This document shows, one piece after another, positions 26,375-32,958 of a stretch of DNA of 32,958 nt. Every line of letters starts with the position of its first letter. The first letter of the stretch is position 1. The position numbers and the translations under genes were made by a program. The notes under the pieces are model-generated. The model had not been told where the DNA came from. It did not search any database and saw only the letters and a program-made list of their open reading frames with translations. The DNA is from Candidatus Cybelea tumulisoli (GTDB lineage: Bacteria; Vulcanimicrobiota; Vulcanimicrobiia; Vulcanimicrobiales; Vulcanimicrobiaceae): NCBI GenBank assembly GCA_003167155.1, contig PMTY01000023.1, positions 4,065 to 37,022 of the forward strand, written 5' to 3'.

Positions 26375-27624
26375 GCTTCGGGCCACACCAATTCGTAAGC
26401 GTCGGACGCCTTGCCCTCGACCGTAGCGTGGCCTTGCTGGAATACGATTCGGACTTTATCGCATCGGGCTTATCGCTCAATCCCTGTCTCGCGCCGCCGG
26501 CAAAGGGTCTGGTCGAGCCAAAATCGCCGCGCGACTTTGATGGACTTCCAGGATTCATTGGCGACAGTCTGCCGGATGCATGGGGACAGCTGCTCATGCA
26601 GCGGCGTGCCGAGGCCGCCGGCATCGGCTATTCTTCCTTGACGCCGCTCGATAAGCTCGCGGTCATTGGCTCGCGCGCCATGGGCGCGCTCACGTACGAA
26701 CCTGAAATCGCGAGCGACCACACGGAGGGGCTCGATTTGGAACGAGTCGCAGCGGAGTCGCTTGAGTTGCTGGAAGGCCGCGATATCGCCATGCTCCCGG
26801 CGCTCGAACGCTTGGGCGGATCGTCGGGCGGCGCCCGCCCCAAAGCGCTGATAGCATTGAATCAGAGCACGAATGCCATTGCGGACGGTGCGGGGCCCAT
26901 CCCTGACGGATTCGAGGCGTGGCTGGTCAAGTTTCGCTGCTCGCGCAACGATCTCGAAGATAGTGGACCGCTGGAGGCCGCGTACGCCGACATGGCGCGT
27001 GACGCGGGACCCAACGTTGCGCCAACGCGTCTTTTTCCCGGGCCGGTGTACGGATACTTTGGCACACAGCGATTCGATCGCCTTGCCGGTAACGGGTGTC
27101 TCCATATGCTCTCGGCGGCGGCCATGCTGGACGTGGACTGGGAGAGCGGCGGATTGGATTACGACCACTTGATGAGGCTGGGCCGTTATGTCCTCCAACG
27201 CCGCGATGGCGCGCAGCGTATTTTCGCGCGGATGGCCTTCAACGTGGTGGCCAACAACCGCGACGATCATGCAAAACAGCATGCATTTCTGATGAACGAA
27301 GAAGGCGTTTGGGATCTAGCGCCGAGTTTCGATTTGACGTTCGCCAGGGGACGCGGTGGCGAGCACTACCTGGCAGTCAAAGGGCGGACGGGCGATGACA
27401 TCACGACGGAGCTCATGATAGAACTGGGACGCGAGCACGGCATTGACGCCGCTCAATGCCGCTCCATCATCGAGCGCACAATCGATGCGGTCAATCGTTT
27501 TGAAGAGTTCACGCGCCCATACCCGATGAGTACCTCCACCCGTCAGGATATCAATCGCGAGCTGCAATCGAATATCGTTCGCCTCGCCGGTCCTTCGACA
27601 CGCTCGATCACCGTTCAAGGGTAG
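26353..27624 (+). CDS. HipA-family serine/threonine kinase toxin, solitary
   Basis: 423 aa. HipA kinases phosphorylate cytoplasmic targets (glutamyl-tRNA synthetase for E. coli HipA) and arrest growth. N-terminal HipA domain: VGRLALDRSVALLEYDSDFIASGLSLNP, GLPGFIGDSLPDAWG, LAVIGSRAMGALTYEP. Kinase domain: P-loop-like LGGSSGGARPKALI, RFDR, catalytic loop NVVANNRDDHAKQH (Asp304, His306) and metal-binding APSFDLTF. The family loop is N-x-D-x-H-x-K-N; here the last Asn, a metal ligand in E. coli HipA, is Gln. ATG 26353 has no clear ribosome-binding site. No HipB-type helix-turn-helix gene lies on either side, so the antitoxin is absent, distant or of another type. Confidence 0.88.
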   Translation: MPLRIFLSFGPHQFVSVGRLALDRSVALLEYDSDFIASGLSLNPCLAPPAKGLVEPKSPRDFDGLPGFIGDSLPDAWGQLLMQRRAEAAGIGYSSLTPLDKLAVIGSRAMGALTYEPEIASDHTEGLDLERVAAESLELLEGRDIAMLPALERLGGSSGGARPKALIALNQSTNAIADGAGPIPDGFEAWLVKFRCSRNDLEDSGPLEAAYADMARDAGPNVAPTRLFPGPVYGYFGTQRFDRLAGNGCLHMLSAAAMLDVDWESGGLDYDHLMRLGRYVLQRRDGAQRIFARMAFNVVANNRDDHAKQHAFLMNEEGVWDLAPSFDLTFARGRGGEHYLAVKGRTGDDITTELMIELGREHGIDAAQCRSIIERTIDAVNRFEEFTRPYPMSTSTRQDINRELQSNIVRLAGPSTRSITVQG

Positions 27625-27634
27625 TGTGTAATCC

Positions 27635-27663
27635 TTGACAAAACCTAGGCCTAGGTTTAGATT
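27635..27663 (+). promoter_or_regulatory. promoter with 18-bp perfect palindrome, for the DUF4160/DUF2442 pair
   Basis: TTGACA (27635-27640, perfect -35) and TAGATT (27658-27663, -10) are separated by 17 bp. The palindrome AAACCTAGGCCTAGGTTT (27641-27658) fills the spacer and touches both boxes, an ideal operator position for autoregulation. The expected transcription start (about 27670) is within two bases of the GTG start codon, so the mRNA is probably leaderless. Confidence 0.75.
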
Positions 27664-27671
27664 GATCCTTT

Positions 27672-27932
27672 GTGGGCAGCAAGCGGATTGGTCAGGTCCG
27701 GTTTAGGGTGATCTCTGGAGACCACGCGGGTAGCGCGGTTCCGCACGTTCATGCAGATATAGGCAGCGGAGAGGTCGTCGTTGAGTTAGTCGCTGGAGGC
27801 GTTCGGCTGTCAGGGGCCCGCTCCGATCCTATTCGCGGTAGGGTGACTAAGAATGATCTCCGGATCGTTCTTCGCACCGCGCGCGATTCGTATCAACAAC
27901 TGCTCGAGCTCTGGAAGGAGAGCCAACCATGA
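27672..27932 (+). CDS. DUF4160-domain protein (putative toxin-antitoxin-like pair, first gene)
   Basis: 86 aa, cytoplasmic. It matches the DUF4160 pattern: an N-terminal strand (VRFRVISGDH), the invariant PHVHADIG motif, strands EVVVELVAGGVRL, then C-terminal helices (DLRIVLRTARDSYQQLLELWKE). DUF4160 genes are commonly found next to DUF2442 genes, as here, and the pair has been suggested to be toxin-antitoxin-like; biochemical activity is not established to my knowledge. The start is GTG 27672 with no ribosome-binding site, consistent with the leaderless transcript predicted from the promoter. The stop overlaps the next start as ATGA. Confidence 0.78.
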   Translation: MGSKRIGQVRFRVISGDHAGSAVPHVHADIGSGEVVVELVAGGVRLSGARSDPIRGRVTKNDLRIVLRTARDSYQQLLELWKESQP

Positions 27933-28369
27933 AGTCACGCAAGAAACAGAAGACGAGAATCCTCACGACCCAAGCCGAAATGGGGAAGGCCGTTGCTGCC
28001 GCTCGTCGCCGGGAGAAGGGGGCGACGAAGATCCGCCATGCTCGCTACGATGTGAGGCGCGACGCTATCATAGCTGAGCTGTCGACGGGATCGATTATAG
28101 CGGTGCCTCGCCGGATTATCCCCGGATTTGCGGGAACGCGACAGGCGGTACTTGCCGATCTTGAGATAACTCCGGGCAACGAGGGTCTCTGGTCGGACAG
28201 CGCCGACGACGGCGTTCTTCTGGAGCAGTTGGTTGTTCTGGCTGCTGGGGAGAGAACTGTCGGAGCGATTGGCGCTCGGATCAACGCTTCGAAGAAATCA
28301 GCAGCACGCGCTGCGGCATCCAGAGCTAACGGCGCAAAAGGCGGTCGTCCCCGGAAAAGCGCAGCGTGA
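27929..28369 (+). CDS. DUF2442-domain protein (putative toxin-antitoxin-like pair, second gene)
   Basis: 146 aa. A basic N-terminal tail (MKSRKKQKTRILTTQAEMGKAVAAARRREKG) precedes the DUF2442 core: ARYDVRRDAIIAELSTGSIIAVPRRIIPGFAG, then LADLEITPGNEGLWSDSADDGVLLEQLVVLAAG. The C-terminus ends in the Ala-rich, positively charged sequence SRANGAKGGRPRKSAA, common in long DUF2442 proteins and likely to touch nucleic acid. It may be the autoregulator binding the palindrome upstream of the pair (inference). ATG 27929 overlaps the DUF4160 stop and has AAGGAG upstream. Confidence 0.8.
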   Translation: MKSRKKQKTRILTTQAEMGKAVAAARRREKGATKIRHARYDVRRDAIIAELSTGSIIAVPRRIIPGFAGTRQAVLADLEITPGNEGLWSDSADDGVLLEQLVVLAAGERTVGAIGARINASKKSAARAAASRANGAKGGRPRKSAA

Positions 28370-28433
28370 GCACGCACCGGCGCTTCGTAACGCTCAGTCG
28401 CGTAGTAGTTGGCCGAGCGCTTAACCGGCTCTC

Positions 28434-28466
28434 GTACACGCGTTTTACAGCCGTTAACGCGTGTAC
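28434..28466. promoter_or_regulatory. 33-bp inverted repeat with 11-bp perfect arms, probable operator
   Basis: GTACACGCGTT (28434-28444) and AACGCGTGTAC (28456-28466) flank an 11-bp spacer, so the half-sites lie about two helical turns apart, as expected for a dimeric repressor. TTTACA (28444-28449) and TATAAA (28469-28474) could be -35 and -10 with a long 19-bp spacing, placing the repeat on the promoter of the secreted protein at 28553. It is the main content of the 183-nt gap. Confidence 0.55.
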
Positions 28467-28552
28467 ATTATAAAGCGCTCCAAAGTCGAAGGTTGCCATT
28501 ACTGCGAGCCTAATCCCATTCGAGCGCAAAGCTGCGCAGAAAGGGACCAGTG

Positions 28553-29149
28553 ATGAAAAACTTAGCTCGCTGCGGTGCAGCATTCTTTGCTCTTAGCCTC
28601 ATCGTTTTAAGCACAGGTCCGGCGCCGGCTGTAATTCAGCCGATGTGGGGCGGCGGTGGAGGCGGTGGTCTAAACCTCTCCGGGGTGTATTCCGGTACCG
28701 TCACCGACAGCGTTCTCGGAACGGGAACTGCCGTTGCGAATCTCGCCAAATCCGGAGGTTCCGGCGGCGATCCACTCGGCGGCTGGTTTGGCTTCACGTT
28801 TGGAAGCACGACCTACTCGAATCCGACATCCGCAGAAATCCCCAGTCACAATCGCCAACATGGGTGCGGCGGAGGCGATTGCGATCAGAATGACTGGGGG
28901 AAAGGCAACACGACATCGGTGCACGGTGTCTTTATATCGAACATCGCCAGCGTGGCCTGTACCTTTGTCTTCAAAGCAAACTTCAATCCGTCAAGCTACG
29001 AGCTGAGCGGAGAGTATCGGGCCAGGAGCGGTTGCTCCGGTGAAAGCGGCACGTTCTTGGTCACACAGCAGTGCTACTATCAAGAGTACGCGAGCGGGAG
29101 CCTACGCCGGAATACTGGATCTGGGTCTGGGCCCGGAGCCTGCACGTAG
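28553..29149 (+). CDS. secreted Gly-rich protein, unknown function
   Basis: 198 aa from ATG 28553 (ribosome-binding site AAGGGA; a GTG one codon earlier is less likely). Signal peptide MKNLARCGAAFFALSLIVLSTGPAPA. A run of seven glycines after MW leads into a beta-rich domain (LSGVYSGTVTDSVLGTGTAVANLAKSGG...GGWFGFTFGS). The remaining part has several cysteines (GCGGGDC, VACTFVF, SGCSGE, QQCYYQ, GACT) that probably form disulfides. The GVYSGTVTDS pattern recalls small secreted proteins common in soil bacteria, but no characterised family is recognised. The 11-bp-arm inverted repeat upstream suggests dedicated regulation. Confidence 0.7.
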   Translation: MKNLARCGAAFFALSLIVLSTGPAPAVIQPMWGGGGGGGLNLSGVYSGTVTDSVLGTGTAVANLAKSGGSGGDPLGGWFGFTFGSTTYSNPTSAEIPSHNRQHGCGGGDCDQNDWGKGNTTSVHGVFISNIASVACTFVFKANFNPSSYELSGEYRARSGCSGESGTFLVTQQCYYQEYASGSLRRNTGSGSGPGACT

Positions 29150-29174
29150 TCTCAATCGGGCGAATTCGAATCGA

Positions 29175-29202
29175 GCGGGCGCGGCTGCAGAGTCGCGCCC
29201 GT
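29175..29202 (+). terminator. strong GC hairpin, possible terminator
   Basis: CGGGCGCG (29176-29183) pairs perfectly with CGCGCCCG (29194-29201). The stem extends inward by three pairs (one G-U) to a GCAG loop and outward by one G-U. No U-run follows, so it may be a weak terminator of the 28553-29149 gene or an mRNA-stabilising structure. It occupies most of the gap before the next lipoprotein. Confidence 0.45.
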
Positions 29203-29265
29203 ATCACAGGGGCTGCGCCGTCGTTGCAGAATGGCCGATAATCCCGGGCCGATGAGGAGTGCAGG

Positions 29266-30441
29266 ATGACCAAGCGAGTGATACGTGTCGCGCTTTCAGC
29301 GTTCGTCTTTTTGATTTGCGGCTGTTCGGCGGCGACCAACGTTCCATCGGTTACCGGACAAACTCCGCAAGCGCCCCTTGTCAAAGCGAAGTCGTCGCAG
29401 TACCTCTACGTCTACAATCTCGGATCGCCCGGCCTCTACTACGCACAGCGCGCGCGCTACGGTCTGCCCGACCTCACGCTAGAGGAGACTACCGAAGCCG
29501 ACGGAGCGGGAAGCCCGGTAGCATTCGGACCCACCGGCTTGCCGTTCTTCGTGGATGAGGCTCCTCAAGGTGACTACGCGGTCTTTCTGGAGCCTGTCAA
29601 GAGCGGGACCGTGTCGGCAAAGGAGCAGTTCTCCGGCGTTCCATGCGCAAGCTCGTCACTCGCCACCGGCCCAACGGGCAACTTCTACGCCGTGCAGTAC
29701 TGCTCTGGAAACGTGCTCGAGTTTTCTGCCGGAGCCGAGAAAGGCGGAAAGGCGAAGAAGCCAATCGCGACCTACGCGGGGGGAAACCTCACCGGGGACG
29801 TCCTGCCTACCTACGCGACGGTCGATCCCGAAGACGACCTCTACGTTGGAGACAACGGCGGCGGCGTCACCTATTTCGCCGCTAAAAAGACTAAGGGTAC
29901 CATCGCCTTCGCGACCGGGCAGAGCCAGGCGGTAACGCAGATGGTCGTAGATGCTCACGGCAACGTTTGGAGCACGCACTATGCTAATCCAACGATTGTG
30001 TATTTTCAAAATAAGAAAACGTGCATCCCCGATCCGAGTGGTTCCATCAAGCGCTTCGAACAGGCAGAGGAATTTTCAAAGGGTAGGTTGGTTAAGCAGC
30101 TGTACAGTTCGACGAGCGATAGCCCCGTGTTCGCCGCCGGCGGCCTTTCGCTGGCGATCGATTCTTCGGGAAGGATCTACATCGGAAGCCAAAATAGCAG
30201 CGACGATGGCGTGCTGATCGATTACGATCCGAATCGATCGTGCCCGAATGACGGCCTTTCCTTCGTATTGCCAACCCGTGCCTTTCCGCAGGTTGCCGTC
30301 GATAAGCAGCGCCGGTTTTACGTGACGGACTACAACGATAATACAATTTCCGCCTATGAAGGCGGCTCGAAAAAGCTCCTCAAACGCATAACCCAGGAAA
30401 CCGGCGTAGTCGATATTTCGTCCACGGCAATTAACCCGTAG
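29266..30441 (+). CDS. exported propeller-type lipoprotein, third member
   Basis: 391 aa. Signal ending in a lipobox (VFLICGC). Propeller-like repeats: YLYVYNLGSPGLYYAQRARYG, YATVDPEDDLYVGDNGGGVTYF, MVVDAHGNVWSTHYANPTIVYF, LAIDSSGRIYIGSQNSSDDGVLIDY and VAVDKQRRFYVTDYNDNTISAY. This is a more distant relative of the 17726/18691 pair. Cys residues in VPCASS and QYCSGN, and in KTCIPD and RSCPND, may pair. It is probably anchored outside the cytoplasmic membrane; ligand unknown. ATG 29266 follows GAGGAG. It converges with the cyclase gene, only 13 nt away. Confidence 0.8.
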   Translation: MTKRVIRVALSAFVFLICGCSAATNVPSVTGQTPQAPLVKAKSSQYLYVYNLGSPGLYYAQRARYGLPDLTLEETTEADGAGSPVAFGPTGLPFFVDEAPQGDYAVFLEPVKSGTVSAKEQFSGVPCASSSLATGPTGNFYAVQYCSGNVLEFSAGAEKGGKAKKPIATYAGGNLTGDVLPTYATVDPEDDLYVGDNGGGVTYFAAKKTKGTIAFATGQSQAVTQMVVDAHGNVWSTHYANPTIVYFQNKKTCIPDPSGSIKRFEQAEEFSKGRLVKQLYSSTSDSPVFAAGGLSLAIDSSGRIYIGSQNSSDDGVLIDYDPNRSCPNDGLSFVLPTRAFPQVAVDKQRRFYVTDYNDNTISAYEGGSKKLLKRITQETGVVDISSTAINP

Positions 30442-30454
30442 CTCGCAACTCCTG

Positions 30455-31546
30455 CTAGTCTTTCCTGTCGTTCAGGAACCAAGTGCGCATCTCGCCGCTA
30501 CCTTTGACCTCGATGACACCGCGCTCTTCGAGCACGAACGGCTTGCTCAAGCGCTGCCGCGTAGAATCCGCTACTTGAATGCGTCCGGCCAGGCCGTGGG
30601 ATTCCATCCGACTGGCAGTGTTAACGACATCTCCCCATAAGTCGTAGAGGAATTTCTGCTTGCCGATGACGCCGGCCACTACTGCGCCCGTCGCGATGCC
30701 TACGCGTAGCGTCAACTTGCGACCGGTTTCCTCATTGCAACGATCCAATGCCTCGATCATGTCCAACGCCGTGTGTGCCGCACGCATTGGGTGATCGTCC
30801 ACTGGGACAGGCAGCCCCGCGGCAGCCATGTATGAATCGCCGATGGTCTTGATCTTCTCAAGACCGCGGTGATCGGCAATGTTGTCAAAGCGGGTGAAGA
30901 CGTCATTTAGGAGTTCTACCAGAACGTTGGCGGTGACGCTCTTTGAAAACTTCGTAAAGTCTACTATATCCGCAAATAGAACCGTCACTGCTGCGAAGCT
31001 ATCGACGATGACCTCCGTAAAGCCGTCATTCGTGACCACGGGACGCCCTTTCAACCGTTCGGCAATCGCATACGGAAGCACGTTGCACAGCAGGCGCTCA
31101 GAGATTTTCTGCTCCTCAACGACTCGATCGTATAGGTGCTTAGTTTCAAGATGCAGCAGCCTAACCTCAAGCATGTTGTGGACTCGTGCGAGCACCTCCG
31201 CGAGGTCGAACGGCTTGCTCACGAAGTCCTTGGCACCGGACTTTAGCGCGCGCAGTTTTAAATCGGGTTGGCCGGTGAGCACCAGGACAGGAAGATAGTC
31301 GCCCGGCTCGATTTCTTTCAGAGCGTCCATGACCGCAAATCCGTCCATGCCGGGCATGTGGAGATCGAGCAGGATCAGGTCATAGCAATTTTTGCGGTGA
31401 AGGTTGCAAACCTGGGTTGGGTCGGTCGTCGACTCGATCGCGACGTAGCCGGCGCCGCGCAGCAACCGCTCGAGGAGAAGGACATTAACCTTCTCATCGT
31501 CGACGATCAGGACTTTGCCGTTAAGAATGTCGGACGAGCTTATCAG
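30455..31546 (-). CDS. response-regulator-linked class III adenylate/guanylate cyclase
   Basis: 363 aa if started at CTG 31546. Receiver domain (residues 10-125): KVLIVDDEKVN, phospho-acceptor Asp61 (LILLDLHMPG), LVLTGQ and Lys111 (VSKPFD). A coiled-coil linker follows (LETKHLYDRVVEEQKISERLLCNVLPYAIAERL). The catalytic domain has metal-binding Asp193 (LFADIVDFTKF) and Asp237 (KTIGDSYMA), purine-binding Lys233 and LYDLWGDVVNTASRM, a set usual for adenylate cyclases. No ATG, GTG or TTG exists before 31465, and starting there would remove the VDD acidic pocket. CTG 31546 overlaps the kinase stop as CTGA, so coupled non-canonical initiation is likely; ATT 31528 is the alternative. Product: probably cAMP, controlled by phosphorylation from the neighbouring kinase. 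Confidence 0.88.
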   Translation of the reverse strand: MISSSDILNGKVLIVDDEKVNVLLLERLLRGAGYVAIESTTDPTQVCNLHRKNCYDLILLDLHMPGMDGFAVMDALKEIEPGDYLPVLVLTGQPDLKLRALKSGAKDFVSKPFDLAEVLARVHNMLEVRLLHLETKHLYDRVVEEQKISERLLCNVLPYAIAERLKGRPVVTNDGFTEVIVDSFAAVTVLFADIVDFTKFSKSVTANVLVELLNDVFTRFDNIADHRGLEKIKTIGDSYMAAAGLPVPVDDHPMRAAHTALDMIEALDRCNEETGRKLTLRVGIATGAVVAGVIGKQKFLYDLWGDVVNTASRMESHGLAGRIQVADSTRQRLSKPFVLEERGVIEVKGSGEMRTWFLNDRKD

Positions 31547-32958
31547 GTCGTCATACTCGCAAACTCCAGTGCCTCATTCAAAGCTTCCATGAATTCGTTG
31601 ACCTTGATCGGCTTGGTTAGGTAACGGAAGAATCCCGCGTTGAGGCCCCTGGCGATGTCAAACGGCATTGCATTGGCACTGATGGCTAGGACGGGGATGT
31701 GCGCCGTGACCGGGTCCGAGCGCAGGATTTGCAGCACCTCGAAACCGCTAATTCCCGGGAGGTTGATATCCATCAGAATCACTTCCGGCTGGTTGGCGCG
31801 CGCACTTTCTACGCCGAGATCTCCACTCACGGCGGCCAACAGCCGCAGATCGGGATGCCGAGCGATGATTTGCCCTACCAGTTTCAGATTCGCCGGGTTA
31901 TCCTCAACGTAGAGCACGGTGTGTAGCCGCGCTCCTCGAGCGGCTTTGGGCCGGGTCGATGCCGTTGCTTTGCCCTCTTGCGTGGAAATGTGCGGCTCGG
32001 CGATCGATTTGAGTTCAAACCAGAACACGCTTCCCACGCCGACCGTGCTTTCCACCCCAATTTCGCCCCCCATCAGCTCGATCAGCCGTTTGGCCACCAC
32101 GAGACCAATGCCGGTGCCTTCCTCGCCGCCGGCCTCTTGTCCGAGACGATTGAACGGCTGAAAGAGCTGCGTCAGCTGTTCGGGAAATAGCCCCGCGCCC
32201 GTGTCCTTGATGCTGACACGAATGAATCCCGGCGTGCCATCGCGGCATCCTACCTCAACGATACCCCGGTCGACGTTATATTTAATTGCGTTGGAAAGCA
32301 GGTTGATGAGAACCTGCTTCAACCGCGTCTGATCGGCGAGAACGAAGCACGGAGCGTCGAACTTGGGGATGCTCAGTTTAATGCCACGCTGCTGCGCCAG
32401 CGGGTCGATCATGCCCTGACAATCGAGGATGACTTCGGCGAGTGACACCGGCTCTTCCGAAAGCGGCACCTGGCGGGACTCGATCTTTGCGAGATCCAGT
32501 ATCTCGTTGATCAGCGTCAGTAGGTGCCATCCGGCCTGGAGAATCAGAGCGATGCTTTCCTGCTGGCCCGGTGTAGGCGGCGGGGATTCCGACTGCATCA
32601 GCTGGGCGAATCCCAGGATCGCATTGAGCGGGCTACGCAGCTCGTGACTCATGCTGGAAAGGAAATCCGATTTCGCGAGGTTGGCTTCCTCCGCGGCGGA
32701 CTTGGCGCTCGCCAGCTCGATGTTCGTTTCCTGGAGCGCCTGCTCGTTGCGTTTGCGCTCCGTGACGTCCCGCGCCGCGGCGAAGACACCTTGCAGCGTA
32801 CGGTTCCGGTCATAAAAGGTGGTCGCGTTGTAGGACACTACGGTCTGCTTGCCGTCGCGGGCGCGCGCTGTCAGTTCGTAGTCGGTGACCGACTTCTCGC
32901 TCAGCACGCGCTTGATCGCCGCCTCGGCCCGCTCCGGATCGGTGAAGTAGTTCTTGAA
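31543..32958 (-). CDS. PAS hybrid sensor histidine kinase with C-terminal receiver, partial
   Basis: At least 471 codons; the frame is open to the right edge, so the N-terminus is missing. Domains in order: the end of a PAS domain with PAC motif (YELTARARDGKQTVVSYNATTFYDRNRTLQGVFAAARDVTERK); HisKA with SHELRSPLNAILGFAQL; HATPase with N-box NLLSNAIKYN, G1 KDTGAGL and G2 GTGIGLVVAKRLIELMGG; a receiver with VLYVEDNPANLKLV, phospho-acceptor Asp in ILMDINLPG, AISANA and KPIK. No transmembrane segment is seen in the visible part. Its stop overlaps the proposed CTG start of the cyclase, so the two proteins are probably made together and form one phosphorelay with a second-messenger output. Confidence 0.92.
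   Translation of the reverse strand, partial: FKNYFTDPERAEAAIKRVLSEKSVTDYELTARARDGKQTVVSYNATTFYDRNRTLQGVFAAARDVTERKRNEQALQETNIELASAKSAAEEANLAKSDFLSSMSHELRSPLNAILGFAQLMQSESPPPTPGQQESIALILQAGWHLLTLINEILDLAKIESRQVPLSEEPVSLAEVILDCQGMIDPLAQQRGIKLSIPKFDAPCFVLADQTRLKQVLINLLSNAIKYNVDRGIVEVGCRDGTPGFIRVSIKDTGAGLFPEQLTQLFQPFNRLGQEAGGEEGTGIGLVVAKRLIELMGGEIGVESTVGVGSVFWFELKSIAEPHISTQEGKATASTRPKAARGARLHTVLYVEDNPANLKLVGQIIARHPDLRLLAAVSGDLGVESARANQPEVILMDINLPGISGFEVLQILRSDPVTAHIPVLAISANAMPFDIARGLNAGFFRYLTKPIKVNEFMEALNEALEFASMTT

Noticed and set aside
1-32958. CRISPR arrays, rRNA genes, transposases or phage genes
   Set aside because: I looked for regularly spaced repeats, rRNA segments, and transposase or phage protein motifs and saw none; the only RNA gene recognised is tRNA-Ser.

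Overview
The window is a 33 kb piece of a GC-rich bacterial chromosome with tightly packed, often overlapping genes. Housekeeping genes (gatCA, rlmD, aroE, a class II ribonucleotide reductase, tRNA-Ser) sit beside many secreted lipoproteins with YVTN/NHL-like propeller repeats and secreted phosphoesterases. That mix, and the style of the lipoprotein paralogs, recalls Candidatus Eremiobacterota (WPS-2) or a related lineage. The assignment is inference from memory of protein families; no 16S gene or ribosomal protein is present to settle it. Layout: (1) 1-4100, minus strand: a run of six close or overlapping genes, read as histidine phosphatase, secreted lectin-like protein, one-helix membrane protein, rlmD, gatC, gatA (gatA leaves the left edge). 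(2) 4141-4764, plus strand: tRNA-Ser(GGA), then a WapI-like immunity-type gene with no toxin in view. (3) 4790-8982, minus strand: two near-identical DUF4139 proteins in tandem, aroE and a YqeG-type HAD phosphatase, read as one operon. (4) 9040-17558: a NrdR-box promoter and a giant adenosylcobalamin-dependent ribonucleotide reductase gene (nrdJ, 2775 codons) interrupted by four LAGLIDADG-type inteins; removing them leaves a normal extein of 1210 residues. (5) 17.6-26.2 kb: secreted proteins, namely two paralogous lipoproteins, two phospholipase C/acid phosphatase-like enzymes, a repeat lipoprotein, and an erythromycin-esterase-family protein translationally coupled to the second phosphoesterase. 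(6) 26.2-28.4 kb: a solitary HipA-family kinase, then a DUF4160/DUF2442 pair behind a promoter with a perfect palindrome in its spacer. (7) 28.5-30.4 kb: a secreted Gly-rich protein and another propeller lipoprotein. (8) 30.4-32.96 kb, minus strand: a hybrid histidine kinase (cut by the right edge) and a receiver-linked class III adenylate/guanylate cyclase, which appears to start at a CTG overlapping the kinase stop codon. The strongest signal is the four-intein nrdJ. Inteins 1 and 2 lie directly in front of the two cysteines equivalent to E. coli NrdA C439 (thiyl radical) and C462 (redox-active), with only 11 extein residues between them, so the enzyme cannot be active until both are spliced. 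The four homing-endonuclease domains look to be in different states of decay. Other points of interest are palindromes placed inside promoter spacers, a GC dinucleotide tract whose contraction would fuse a short upstream ORF to hipA, a dispersed repeat inside a lipoprotein linker, and a lipoprotein ORF running 276 nt into the opposite strand of its convergent neighbour.
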